Shown piece by piece: positions 45,105 through 58,721 of a stretch of 64,000 nt of DNA. Numbering within the stretch: the first letter of the stretch is position 1; each line of letters opens with the position of its first letter. The translations under genes and the position numbers were made by a program. Under the pieces are notes generated by a model. The model saw only the letters and a program-made list of their open reading frames with translations. It had not been told where the DNA came from and ran no database searches. The stretch is from Neobacillus cucumis (GTDB lineage: Bacteria; Bacillota; Bacilli; Bacillales; Cytobacillaceae), in assembly GCF_002860255.1 (NCBI RefSeq), contig NZ_PGVE01000029.1:1-64000 (forward strand). The letters are read 5' to 3'.

Positions 45105-46925
45105 TTATGGACGAATATCATATTTCTTTATTTTTTCATATAATGTCGAGCGTTGAATGCCCAACTTTCTCGCTGCAGCAGCTTTATTGCCTTTTGTTTC
45201 AAGGAGAGCTTGAATAATGATCTCTTTTTCCCTTACCCAAACGGAATCCTTAATATCTGTTAAAAGTCCTTTCTCCTTAATAGGATCTGGGGATGATACT
45301 ATACCTGCTAAACGGCTGGTCCTAATCTTTGGTGGTAACTCCAGTTCTGATATAATGACCGTTTCTGATAAACTGACCAGCATTTCAACGGTATTGACAA
45401 GCTCCCTTACATTCCCCGGCCAAGGATAGTGTACCAATGCAGCCATGGCCTCCCTTGAGAATGTCTTCTGTTCAAAGCCGAACCGATCAGAAAACTGATG
45501 GAGATACTGATTTAACAACTCCGGAATATCTTCTTGCCGTTCCCTTAAGGGAGGAATTTCAAGACGGATGATGTTTAATCGATAGTACAGATCCTCTCGG
45601 AATTTACCCTCAGCCACCATTTCCTCCAAATGTTGATTGGTCGCAGCGACAATTCTAACATCAATTTTGTGTTTGGCAATCCCGCCGACACGTTCTACCT
45701 CTCGTTCCTGGAGAACACGAAGGATTTTACTCTGCATAAATAAAGGCATATCCCCAATCTCATCAAGGAAGATTGTCCCTTTATGAGCGAGTTCAAACTT
45801 ACCGGGTTTCCCTCCTTTTTTCGCACCGGTAAAGGCCCCTTCCTCATAGCCAAATAATTCTGCCTCAAGTAAATGCTCCGGAATAGCAGCACAATTGACA
45901 CTGATAAATGGACCTTCTGCATAGGGACTTAATTCGTGAATAGCGGTAGCAAACATTTCCTTCCCTGTCCCGCTTTCTCCGGTAATTAGGACGGTTGAGG
46001 GAGTTCTGGCCACCTTACGGGCTATTCGTTTGACGGCTTGAATTTGTGAACTTTGACCAATAATTTGGTCAAAGCTATCCATTTCTTTATATAGGATGTT
46101 CGATAATTCGGCATTCTCCGAAACTTGACGGGATAATTCCTGCATCCTTCCAAGGATATCGTAAAGTTCTGTCACCCCATGAAAAATAATCATTCCAATC
46201 GCCCCAACCACTTTCCTTTCTCTCCAAATAGGGATACGGTGTACAACCATATCCTGCCCTTGAATGCGTTGGATGTAGCCTTTTTCAGCCACACCCGTTT
46301 GGATCACAACGTGCAGCCGGGTATTTTCAATAATTTGGGTTACATGCTGCCCAAGCACCTCTTCACGTTTTTTTCCAATAAAACGGCTATAGGCATGATT
46401 AAATTCACTTATATAGCCATTTGCATCGATTACAACAATTCCTTCATAAGCACTTTCCAATATGGTACTTAAGGTTTCAGCGATATGTAGTGTTTGTTGA
46501 AGCTGACCGATATGTTTGGCATAAGAATGCAGGATATCGGTCCGTGTTAGTACGCCGACAAGACGGCCGTTCACATCCACAACAGGGAGTCGTCCTACCG
46601 GCAGCTCATAGGCTTTTGTTATCGTTTCGTTTTGTTCAATGGTCACTACTGATTTCGTCATTACATTGGAAATCGGACTATCAGGTGAAAGCCCTTCCAA
46701 AAAACAAGACATCAATCTTGTTCTGGTAATTAAACCTACTACTCTATTGAGTTCATTCACAACCGGCAAACCGTCTATTCGGTAAGTCTGAAGAATGGTG
46801 ACCGCCTCTCTTAATGTCTGGTTTGGCAGGACCGTATACGGATTGGTGGTCATCCATTTCCAGACAGGGTCAGTACTATTTAGATTTTGGATCTGTTTAT
46901 CATCTTTTCTGTAATTGACGATCAT
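45105..46925 (-). CDS. Sigma-54-dependent activator with CBS and PAS domains
   Basis: A 606-aa enhancer-binding protein. Two N-terminal CBS motifs (about 25-120; the second is shortened in its first helix, [15 protein letters not shown]), a PAS domain (about 150-240, [20 protein letters not shown]), the AAA+ domain with Walker A GESGTGKE, the sigma-54-contacting GAFTGA, Walker [13 protein letters not shown], and a Fis-type helix-turn-helix ([20 protein letters not shown]) at the end. ATG behind GGGGGAGGTTTACAG is chosen over an upstream start. It most likely activates the adjacent operon. CBS domains suggest an adenine nucleotide or similar ligand. Confidence 0.92.
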   Translation of the reverse strand: MIVNYRKDDKQIQNLNSTDPVWKWMTTNPYTVLPNQTLREAVTILQTYRIDGLPVVNELNRVVGLITRTRLMSCFLEGLSPDSPISNVMTKSVVTIEQNETITKAYELPVGRLPVVDVNGRLVGVLTRTDILHSYAKHIGQLQQTLHIAETLSTILESAYEGIVVIDANGYISEFNHAYSRFIGKKREEVLGQHVTQIIENTRLHVVIQTGVAEKGYIQRIQGQDMVVHRIPIWRERKVVGAIGMIIFHGVTELYDILGRMQELSRQVSENAELSNILYKEMDSFDQIIGQSSQIQAVKRIARKVARTPSTVLITGESGTGKEMFATAIHELSPYAEGPFISVNCAAIPEHLLEAELFGYEEGAFTGAKKGGKPGKFELAHKGTIFLDEIGDMPLFMQSKILRVLQEREVERVGGIAKHKIDVRIVAATNQHLEEMVAEGKFREDLYYRLNIIRLEIPPLRERQEDIPELLNQYLHQFSDRFGFEQKTFSREAMAALVHYPWPGNVRELVNTVEMLVSLSETVIISELELPPKIRTSRLAGIVSSPDPIKEKGLLTDIKDSVWVREKEIIIQALLETKGNKAAAARKLGIQRSTLYEKIKKYDIRP

Positions 46926-46961
46926 CTGTAAACCTCCCCCAAAATGTAACAACCTACTACA

Positions 46962-46992
46962 AGTGTACACTATTTTTTCGAATAGTTGTCAA
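46962..46992 (-). promoter_or_regulatory. Possible promoter and palindrome upstream of the activator gene
   Basis: TTGACA (46987-46992) with TACACT 19 nt downstream on the minus strand, the latter part of the perfect palindrome AGTGTACACT (46962-46971). The long spacer makes the promoter tentative; the palindrome could be an autoregulatory site. Confidence 0.4.
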
Positions 46993-47026
46993 ATTTCTGA
47001 CACAATGTCCAGAGAAGTAGACAAAA

Positions 47027-47072
47027 AAAACCCCCGGGATTCGTGGATATCACCCACTTCCCGGAGGTTTAA
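47027..47072 (-). terminator. Terminator of the glycolytic operon
   Basis: Long hairpin AACCTCCGGGAA ... TCCCGGGGGTT followed by T8 on the minus strand, directly after eno. Confidence 0.9.
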
Positions 47073-47076
47073 AAAA

Positions 47077-50833
<3,757 letters not shown>

Positions 50834-50845
<12 letters not shown>

Positions 50846-52018
50846 CAGCGCCACAACGCCAGGAAGTGCTTTACCTTCCATAAACTCAAGTGATGCTCCG
50901 CCGCCTGTAGAGATATGGCTCATTTTGTCTGCTAAATGGAACTTTTCAACTGCAGCTGCAGAGTCTCCGCCCCCGATTACTGAATATGTATCTTGTGATT
51001 CAGCTAGTGCTTCAGCAACCGCTTTTGTACCATTTGCAAAAGTATCAATTTCAAATACACCCATTGGTCCGTTCCAGATCACAAGCTTTGATTTTTGAAT
51101 GACATCACGGTAGATTTCTCTTGTCTTAGGTCCGATATCAAGAGCTTCCCAATCAGCTGGAATTTCTTCGATTGAAACAGCTTTTGTATTGGCATCAGCA
51201 GAGAAATCATCAGCCACGATCACATCAACAGGCATGTAGAAATTAACACCTTTTTGTTTTGCCTTTTCGATGAAAGAATTCGCCAAGTCAAGTTTATCTG
51301 CTTCTAATAAAGATTTACCAACTTCATGGCCTTGAGCTTTAACAAATGTATAAGCTAAACCGCCGCCAATGATTAGGTTATCAACAAGCTCAAGAAGGTT
51401 CTCAATAACACCGATTTTATCCTTTACTTTCGCACCGCCGACAATCGCTGTAAAAGGACGCTCTGGATTGGAAAGTGCTTTGCCAAGAACATCAAGTTCT
51501 TTTTCCATCAAGAAACCAGCTACTGCAGGCAGATTATGAGCAATTCCTTCAGTAGAAGCATGTGCACGGTGAGCTGCACCAAATGCATCATTTACATATA
51601 CATCTGCAAGTTCAGCAAAGTTTTTAGCCAATTCAGGGTCATTCTTTTCTTCACCAGGATAGAAACGTACATTTTCAAGAAGAAGAACATCGCCTTCATT
51701 CATCGTATCAATGATTGCTTTAACAGAATCTCCATATGCTTCGTCCGCTTTCTTTACTTCTTTGCCAAGAATCTCAGAAAGTCTTACACCTACAGGAGTA
51801 AGGCGCATTTCCTCTACTACTTGACCTTTTGGACGGCCGAAATGGCTGGCAAGGATCACTTTTGCCCCTTGTTCCATTAAGTATTGAATGGTTGGTACTG
51901 CTGCACGAATACGTGTTTCGTCTGTGATTTTGCCATCCTGCATTGGAACGTTAAAATCTACACGGCAAAATACGCGTTTGCCTTTTACATCGATATCCTT
52001 AAGTGTTTTCTTGTTCAT
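50834..52018 (-). CDS. pgk: Phosphoglycerate kinase
   Basis: Two-domain glycolytic kinase, 394 aa, making ATP from 1,3-bisphosphoglycerate. [26 protein letters not shown] is the family N-terminus; the upstream 21 in-frame codons are rejected. [23 protein letters not shown], the hinge region and the nucleotide loop [13 protein letters not shown] are seen. The gene ends inside the repeat array. Confidence 0.98.
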
Positions 52019-52087
52019 GTGTAAAGGACCTCCATTTTTAGCGGTATAACAACCGCTCGAGTAATAGTGAAAGTTCATCAATCAAGT

Positions 52088-52122
52088 AAAAAAGGAGGGG
52101 GAATCTTCCCCGCTCCCCTTTG
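52088..52122 (-). terminator. Intra-operon hairpin between gap and pgk
   Basis: Minus-strand AAAGGGGAGCGGGGAA / TTCCCCCTCCTTT with one bulge, followed by a T-run. It looks like a partial terminator or processing/stability element within the operon. Confidence 0.7.
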
Positions 52123-52152
52123 GAAAACATTAAATTATATTAATCTTAAGGA

Positions 52153-53208
<1,056 letters not shown>

Positions 53209-54231
53209 TTACCCTTTCAATAACGTTTTTGCTGCACCTTCATCTGTAATTAAAATCGTCGATTTCGGTGCTTGTTTTAAATAAGCTTTGATGGCTTTCG
53301 CTTTTGATTCTCCGCCTGCCACCGCAATGACATCCGGAATATGCGCAAGATCTTCTAGCTGTAGTCCAATGGTTAATACCTTATGGACAATTTGGCCTTC
53401 TTCGTTAAAATAATACCCAAATGCCTCGCCGACAGCCATCCCTTCTTCAAGCTTCTTCTTAATTTCAGGATTGGTTTTCCGCCGTTCAGCCATTGTAATA
53501 GCATCCCCAATTCCATGGAGAACCATGCTGGCAGATTGAATTAAAGTTAAAACCTCGTGAATATCAGGTTCTTTGATCAGTGACTCGTAAATTTTCGAAC
53601 TGACCTGACCTGGTACATATAAAACGCGATGCTTGGAATCAGTGTTATGTGCCATATTTGAGCAAATGGTGTTTGCCTGATTATGTACATCTTCACCAAC
53701 CCCTCCCCTTGCAGGAACAAATAGTAATTCCTTATGGGTTAAATCGGGTGTAAGTCTTTCCGCAACGGCAGCCATTGTTGAACCGCCAGTCACAGCGATG
53801 ATATTTTTCCCGCCTAGAAGCTTTTTCATGCAAATTGCAGTCGCCTTGCCGAGTTCACCTTTGACCATCGGCGATTCGTCACTGTTTCCAGGGACGATGA
53901 TCACCTTTTTAATGCCGAGCCGGTGCTTTAATTCTAGTTCCATGACGTCTATACCCTTTAGCTCACGCATTAAACCTTCTAAATCTTCAAGTAAATTTTT
54001 CCCTTCTGAGGTTAAACTCATTCCTACATTATTTGTAGTAATAAGATTTTGTTCTTTGAGGAATTCTACTTCACTGCGAAGTATTCTTTCGGTAAGCCCA
54101 AGGCTGACAGCTAAGCTCCTTCTTCCTACTGGCTGCATGTATCCTATGTAACGTAAAATGGTGTGTCGTTTCTGCAGGACTTGAAGGAGATCGGGTAATA
54201 ATCTTTTTTGAATATCAATAAATGACTGCAT
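53209..54231 (-). CDS. cggR: Central glycolytic genes regulator CggR
   Basis: SorC/DeoR-like repressor of the gap operon, 340 aa, relieved by fructose-1,6-bisphosphate. N-terminal winged helix (RHTILRYIGYMQPVGRRSLAVSL...LTERILRSEVEFLKEQNL) and C-terminal sugar-phosphate-binding domain (VTGGSTMAAVAERL, LLFVPARGGVGEDVHNQANT, FVPGQ-type VPGQVSSKIYESLI). The second ATG is preferred since GGAGC lies 9 nt upstream; the first is 1 nt from it. The operator sits 30-70 nt upstream of the coding region. Confidence 0.96.
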   Translation of the reverse strand: MQSFIDIQKRLLPDLLQVLQKRHTILRYIGYMQPVGRRSLAVSLGLTERILRSEVEFLKEQNLITTNNVGMSLTSEGKNLLEDLEGLMRELKGIDVMELELKHRLGIKKVIIVPGNSDESPMVKGELGKATAICMKKLLGGKNIIAVTGGSTMAAVAERLTPDLTHKELLFVPARGGVGEDVHNQANTICSNMAHNTDSKHRVLYVPGQVSSKIYESLIKEPDIHEVLTLIQSASMVLHGIGDAITMAERRKTNPEIKKKLEEGMAVGEAFGYYFNEEGQIVHKVLTIGLQLEDLAHIPDVIAVAGGESKAKAIKAYLKQAPKSTILITDEGAAKTLLKG

Positions 54232-54261
54232 GAACTGCATGCTCCTTTATTATATGTAGTT

Positions 54262-54299
54262 GGTCTTAAAATGTCCACCCTAGACATATTATGTCCCGC
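54262..54299 (-). promoter_or_regulatory. CggR operator
   Basis: On the minus strand two related halves follow each other: GCGGGACATAATATGTCT and GGTGGACATTTTAAGACC, resembling the CGGGAC-N6-TGTC repeats of the B. subtilis CggR operator. It lies downstream of the predicted start point. Confidence 0.8.
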
Positions 54300-54306
54300 C
54301 TACACT

Positions 54307-54350
54307 AAAAAAAATCACCCCTATTACGAAATTCATTGTAACAGGAGTGA
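54307..54350 (-). terminator. Terminator of the rpoN-glutaredoxin unit
   Basis: Minus-strand 13-bp stem TCACTCCTGTTAC/GTAATAGGGGTGA (two G-U pairs) followed by T8. It overlaps the -10 region of the cggR promoter. Confidence 0.85.
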
Positions 54351-54363
54351 AAACCGATTTCAA
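54335..54363 (-). promoter_or_regulatory. Sigma-A promoter of the cggR-gap operon
   Basis: TTGAAA (54358-54363) and TACAAT (54335-54340) with exactly 17 nt between; the -35 is next to the preceding gene's stop codon and the -10 lies in the terminator loop and stem. Confidence 0.82.
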
Positions 54364-54364
54364 C

Positions 54365-54616
54365 TCATTTGATTCGGTTTTTTTCTTGCAAACGGTTACT
54401 TATGTCAAATTTGTCAACAAATCCATAACCTACTTCTTCATCGTTCAAATAAACCACAGGGATCATCAAACCATATTGTTCTGTTAACTCATCACTTGTT
54501 TCAATATCAATTTCCTCTAGCTTAAACTCCCACTCTTCCTGCAATTCTAGAATCGCAGCTTTGGCTTTGTCGCAAAGCGGACAGCGATTCCTTGTATATA
54601 ACGTAATTTTATGCAT
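54365..54616 (-). CDS. Glutaredoxin-like thioredoxin-fold protein
   Basis: An 83-aa thioredoxin-fold protein with the redox motif CPLC (TRNRCPLCDKAKAAILEL) and cis-Pro loop GLMIPVVYLNDEEVGYG; probably a disulfide reductase or glutaredoxin family member (DUF836-like). The ATG after AGAGGAA is used, removing an overlap with rpoN. It is co-transcribed with rpoN and shares its terminator. Partner unknown. Confidence 0.87.
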   Translation of the reverse strand: MHKITLYTRNRCPLCDKAKAAILELQEEWEFKLEEIDIETSDELTEQYGLMIPVVYLNDEEVGYGFVDKFDISNRLQEKNRIK

Positions 54617-54630
54617 TTCCTCTAATCCTT

Positions 54631-55953
54631 TCAATTGAACCGTTTCCTTTTAGATGATGAGGGAATACCGAGCTGTTCTCTGTACTTGGCTACTGTTCTC
54701 CGTGAGACAAGGATGCCCTTTTGTTGTTTTAATTGCTCTGCCATATCTTGGTCTGACAGCGGCTTCTCCTTATTTTCTCCAGCAACTAACGCACTGATTT
54801 CATTTTTAACCTGCGCAGAGGATGTACTCTCCTCGTCTGAGATGGTTTGAATCGTACTTGTGAAAAATGTTTTTAGAGGAAAGGTCCCAATTGGTGTCTG
54901 CACATACTTTTCTCTAACCGCCCGACTAACGGTTGATTCATGAATATCAAGTTCGTTAGCTATTTCCTTCATCGTCATGGGTACTAAATATTGGCTTCCC
55001 TTTTGAAAAAAGGCCGGTTGTTTTTCAACAATCTTCATCACTACTTTTATAAGAGTCTCTTTTCGCTGTTCAATACTTCTTAAAATCCATTGGTAATCCT
55101 GAACCTTATCCTGTAAAAAACGGCTGACCTGCTTATTTTGATTATGAAATTTTTGATAGTATGACTCATTAAAACGAATCCGCGGCAAAAAATCATCATA
55201 CATACGAACAGTTAATCTCTCATTAGTTTGTTCAATAATGGCATCAGGAATAATATAAGTGGTCGGCTCCTTTTGCAGCATGGCAGCTGGTTTGGGATTT
55301 AACTTCTGAATTTCATCAAACACATCCTGCAAATCCTTCAAGCTTACACTTAATTCTTTGGCAATAGGCTTCCACTTTTTTTCTGCAAACGGAACAAAAT
55401 AGTTGGTTAGAATAGTTTGGGCCAGTTCATTATTAGGATTATTATAATAACATTGCATAAGCAGACATTCTTGTAAATCTCTTGCTCCAATACCAGAAGG
55501 CTCAAGTGTTTGAATAATCGCTAGACAGTCTTCCACTATTTCATGATCGACACGTAATTTCCGGGCAATTTCCACAAGGTCTTCCGTAAAGTAACCGTTT
55601 TCATCTAAGTTTTTAATTAAGTGCCGAATGACTTTCAATTGTACGGCTGTTAAGTTAGTAATCTTAAGTTGAGAGATTAAGTGTTCCTCAAGTGAAAACG
55701 GTTTGTCAGCAATCTGTTCAATCCAATCTTTTTCCGTTTTCTGGTGTTTCCCGCGGTTACGATCAATCAAGGGATTCATTGGTTTGACGTTAACATTTTC
55801 AATTTTAAGCAGAGGATTTTCCAATGCCTTATCTTCTAAAAATGCAGCAAGCTCTTGCGTAGAATACTGTAATAAGGCGATTGCCTGTGATAGTTCCTGC
55901 GTCATTGCTAACTTTAATGTTTGCTGCTGCCATAAACCCGCTTTTAAATCCAT
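54631..55953 (-). CDS. rpoN: RNA polymerase sigma-54 factor
   Basis: Sigma-54 (SigL in Bacillus), 440 aa. N-terminal activator-interacting domain, Gln/Leu-rich (LWQQQTLKLAMTQELSQAIA), core-binding middle region, HTH (TMKEIANELDIHESTVSRAV), and the RpoN box near the end (SRRTVAKYREQLGIPSS). The ATG is preceded by GGAGGGGTGAGCCTG. It recognises -24/-12 promoters and needs AAA+ activators; one activator and one such promoter are found at 45-47 kb in this window. Confidence 0.96.
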   Translation of the reverse strand: MDLKAGLWQQQTLKLAMTQELSQAIALLQYSTQELAAFLEDKALENPLLKIENVNVKPMNPLIDRNRGKHQKTEKDWIEQIADKPFSLEEHLISQLKITNLTAVQLKVIRHLIKNLDENGYFTEDLVEIARKLRVDHEIVEDCLAIIQTLEPSGIGARDLQECLLMQCYYNNPNNELAQTILTNYFVPFAEKKWKPIAKELSVSLKDLQDVFDEIQKLNPKPAAMLQKEPTTYIIPDAIIEQTNERLTVRMYDDFLPRIRFNESYYQKFHNQNKQVSRFLQDKVQDYQWILRSIEQRKETLIKVVMKIVEKQPAFFQKGSQYLVPMTMKEIANELDIHESTVSRAVREKYVQTPIGTFPLKTFFTSTIQTISDEESTSSAQVKNEISALVAGENKEKPLSDQDMAEQLKQQKGILVSRRTVAKYREQLGIPSSSKRKRFN

Positions 55954-56092
55954 CAGGCTCACCCCTCCTTTACCTATTTTACACGATGAATAGTTATTCG
56001 TGTGAAAATAATTTAGTTTGCTTACAGAGGGAAGTTTTTACCAAAACAAAATAAATTCCACACATAAAGACTTGTATGAATTGGTATAGAGT

Positions 56093-56814
56093 AACAGGTT
56101 CCGTTTCCTATCTCAAACATTAAACATGTAGGTTTAAATGAGTGCCTATTTGCATATGAAATTGACACTCACTTTTTATTGGGGTAAAACCATTTGTGCT
56201 GAAATTTCATATAAATTTGTATAGGGAAATGCACCCCAAAATGTGGGGGTACAATGGCTGTTGTACCCCTACAGTTTCACCCCAATTTGGTATACAATTT
56301 GTCTCACAAAAAATGCTACACAACACATTATAATTGATATATATATATATGTTATAATGAAGTCTTATCCTTAATTGAGTAACCAATGATATTTAAAATA
56401 AGCGGAGATTTTTCGGTTAGTTTGCACAATAGAGCTCGGTTCGGGGTATATAAACGGAGGTTTTCCGGTTAAGCAAAGCAAAATTACCTATTTTCACGCT
56501 TTTCGAGTCAATAGACGGAATCTTTCCGTTTATTTAAGCTGTTTTCAGTGATATTTCCTAATTAAGAGAAATTTCTCCGCTTATTTATCAAACTTCCACT
56601 AACGAGTAGGGATTCTTGAAGAATTAGGGAATTACTTATTGAAGTAACAGAGGCGTTATTTTTAACTGGTAAAAAGCGGTTATTAAAATAGCTCAGTACA
56701 GTGAACTGAGCCATTTTATTTTTAATTGTAAAAACAGATACAAAAGACAGTACCAAATTGGGGTACATTTTCGATTTCATTTTTGGGTTTTGCGACAGGA
56801 AACGGAACCCTTTA
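56093..56814. mobile_element. MITE-like non-coding element with nested inverted repeats
   Basis: Terminal inverted repeats of about 23 bp with three mismatches lie at 56097-56119 (GGTTCCGTTTCCT core) and 56787-56809 (AGGAAACGGAACC). They are bracketed by a 10-bp direct repeat GGTATAGAGT at 56083-56092 and 56815-56824, which looks like a target-site duplication. A second, inner inverted repeat CCCCAATTTGGTA/TACCAAATTGGGG is at 56280-56292 and 56751-56763. There is no transposase. A non-autonomous element is inferred. Confidence 0.65.
56398..56584. repeat. Four-palindrome module, copy 2
   Basis: Palindromes at 56398-56420, 56450-56472, 56511-56533 and 56561-56584, e.g. ATAGACGGAATCTTTCCGTT; spacing 52, 61 and 50 bp matches the array at 272-457 (50, 62, 51). 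Centred inside the MITE-like element. Confidence 0.72.
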
Positions 56815-56844
56815 GGTATAGAGTCACTGTTTTTTCGTTAGAAA

Positions 56845-57714
56845 TTAATCTTCCAGAACTTTCACATCTACATCAACCGTTAATGTTTGCGCTGCAGTTC
56901 CTGTATAAACTCCCTTTACAGGTACAATATCCCGGTAATCACGTCCATGACCTATTTTTACATAACGCCAGTTGACCATTTCATTATTCGTAGGATCAAA
57001 TCCAACCCAGCCCATATCCGGTATGTATGCTTCTACCCATGCGTGGGAAGCTTGTTCATAATCCGCATTCCCACCCTGTAAATCACCTATAAAGTGATAC
57101 CCGCTTACATATCTGGCTGGAATACCTCGGGAACGGCAAACAGCTATCATCAAATGCGCAAAATCCTGGCACACTCCCCGTTTCAACATCAATGTCTCTT
57201 CTACCGTTGTATGCACGTCTGTTGCTTGTGGATCATAGATAAAGTTAACATATATACTTTCTGTGATATCTTTCAAAAGGAGATAGATTCCTCCAGACGA
57301 ATCCAGATCCGCCATGCTATCAGCATAAGCACTTAGATCCGGCGATAATTTTGTATAGGCAGTTCCGTTCAAGTATTCCGTAAAATGGTTTTGAAAGGTA
57401 ATACTTCGAATGATTTTTTTTTCAGTAAAAAGAGGCAATGGCCTTCTATGATAAAGTTCCTTTTCATCTGTAAACACAATAGAATGCGCTTTGATTAAAA
57501 GCTCCTGATGAGGTTGGGTAACCGAAAATGCATGTACTTTATTTACAAAAAAATCCTCGTATGAAAAAAGTTCTACATTGGGTTGTACACTAATAGAATG
57601 CTCATAACAGAATTGCCTTGAATCCGTCTGAGGGGTCAGCCGAATTTCATTGACACTGTAGTCTATCGCTTCTTGATATGTATAAAGAGTGTAATGAGAA
57701 ATCTTCAGTTTCAT
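56845..57714 (-). CDS. Transglutaminase-like cysteine protease-fold protein
   Basis: A 289-aa protein with an N-terminal beta-rich domain (about 1-75) common to this bacterial group and a transglutaminase-like core. The triad is visible: Cys182 in KRGVCQDFAHLMI, His224 in ASHAWVEAYI, Asp240 in GWVGFDPTNNE. Its start overlaps the alpha-E gene by 4 nt. It forms a conserved trio with the alpha-E and circularly permuted ATP-grasp genes; such trios have been proposed to make or trim a peptide or amino-acid modification, with the transglutaminase fold acting as peptidase. Substrate unknown. Confidence 0.9.
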   Translation of the reverse strand: MKLKISHYTLYTYQEAIDYSVNEIRLTPQTDSRQFCYEHSISVQPNVELFSYEDFFVNKVHAFSVTQPHQELLIKAHSIVFTDEKELYHRRPLPLFTEKKIIRSITFQNHFTEYLNGTAYTKLSPDLSAYADSMADLDSSGGIYLLLKDITESIYVNFIYDPQATDVHTTVEETLMLKRGVCQDFAHLMIAVCRSRGIPARYVSGYHFIGDLQGGNADYEQASHAWVEAYIPDMGWVGFDPTNNEMVNWRYVKIGHGRDYRDIVPVKGVYTGTAAQTLTVDVDVKVLED

Positions 57715-58697
57715 ACCGCCGCAACCTTCTTTTGGGGTGAGCTTTCCGAAAATTCAGCTCCCTCTTCATAAAAAAAGCAATTTTCAATTTCCATCCCGAT
57801 CTGATTCACCATGCCATGGATTTCATTTAACCAGGTTTGAAGGTCTCGGTTAGTTTGTTCTTTTAAATCAAAACCAGCTGACAACTCCGCTTTTATTCCA
57901 GTCAAAAGGCGATTTAACTTCGTGTACCTAACTATGTAAATATCATTTTCTACGATCTTCAAATACATTTCTAAATTGGTTAAGGAAAAGAAAACTGACT
58001 TAGGGAAAGCTTTGTTATGTACAAGAAACTCAAAAATTTCTTCTTGCTTTATTTGATTAGAATAATGTTTTCGGAAAGCCTCTAGACCATCTGCACTCTC
58101 TATAATAGAAATGAATGGATGATAAGATTCTCTCTCCTCTTTTAATAAATCACAAAATAGCTGAAGAATACGAAGACTATTTGCTGCTCTTTCAATAAAT
58201 TTACCAGCCTGAATAAAATTCCACTCGTTTTCGCGAAGCATGGTTGAATCAGTAATCCCATTGAAAAGAGATACTTTTTGATGAATTTTTTCAAAAAAAC
58301 GATAAGGCAATTGATTGTTACCTTCTTGACCACCCTGGGCCTTTAGCCAATGGTAAAAAGAATTAATGGAATCCCATATCTTTTCTGGAAGCTGCCCTCT
58401 CACTATTCGGACATTTTGTCTTGCTTTTCCCAAACAAGAGAGAATGGAATTGTCATATGTATGTTCAAAAGATAGAAAATCAAGTAACTCATGATTATGA
58501 ATTTCTATTAACTGATTGGCAAAACGATGATCACTGAAAGCAGCTAGAAGTCTTTTCTTTAGGTATTCCTGGTTATTCTCTTTGTCAAGAAGCACATGAT
58601 GCGAATGGTAGTTTACATCGATCAATCGAGTAGTAAAGTCCACCCTTTCCATATAACGTCCAATCCAATAAAAAGATTCAGCCATTCTATTTAACAT
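57711..58697 (-). CDS. Alpha-E domain protein (DUF403)
   Basis: A 328-aa all-helical protein of the alpha-E family. MLNRMAESFYWIGRYMERVDFTTRLIDVN is the family N-terminus; AAGGAAAGAAC precedes this ATG and 26 upstream codons are discarded. Conserved internal segments include the KARQNVRIVRGQLPEKIWDSIN region and LRENEWNFIQAGKFIERAAN. No catalytic site is known. It always accompanies an ATP-grasp enzyme and a transglutaminase-like protein, as here. Confidence 0.88.
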   Translation of the reverse strand: MLNRMAESFYWIGRYMERVDFTTRLIDVNYHSHHVLLDKENNQEYLKKRLLAAFSDHRFANQLIEIHNHELLDFLSFEHTYDNSILSCLGKARQNVRIVRGQLPEKIWDSINSFYHWLKAQGGQEGNNQLPYRFFEKIHQKVSLFNGITDSTMLRENEWNFIQAGKFIERAANSLRILQLFCDLLKEERESYHPFISIIESADGLEAFRKHYSNQIKQEEIFEFLVHNKAFPKSVFFSLTNLEMYLKIVENDIYIVRYTKLNRLLTGIKAELSAGFDLKEQTNRDLQTWLNEIHGMVNQIGMEIENCFFYEEGAEFSESSPQKKVAAV

Positions 58698-58721
58698 GTT
58701 CTTTCCTTCTTTCTGATAGAT

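Larger units (their letters stand above)
55954..56844. other. Long non-coding region upstream of rpoN
   Basis: About 890 bp with no credible gene. It contains a hairpin near the rpoN start (ACACGA...TCGTGT at 55981-56003), a MITE-like element (about 56083-56824), an (AT)n tract at 56337-56350, a hairpin GGGGTACAA/TTGTACCCC near 56244-56269, the four-palindrome module (56398-56584), and a terminator-like hairpin GCTCAGT/ACTGAGC at 56691-56711. Confidence 0.7.

Noticed and set aside
56337-56350. (AT)n tract as a microsatellite of interest
   Set aside because: Only seven dinucleotides in a very AT-rich region; not remarkable.
56562-56780. Small minus-strand frame in the region upstream of rpoN
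   Set aside because: It overlaps the palindromic module and the MITE-like inverted repeat, lacks a ribosome site and shows no recognisable protein pattern.
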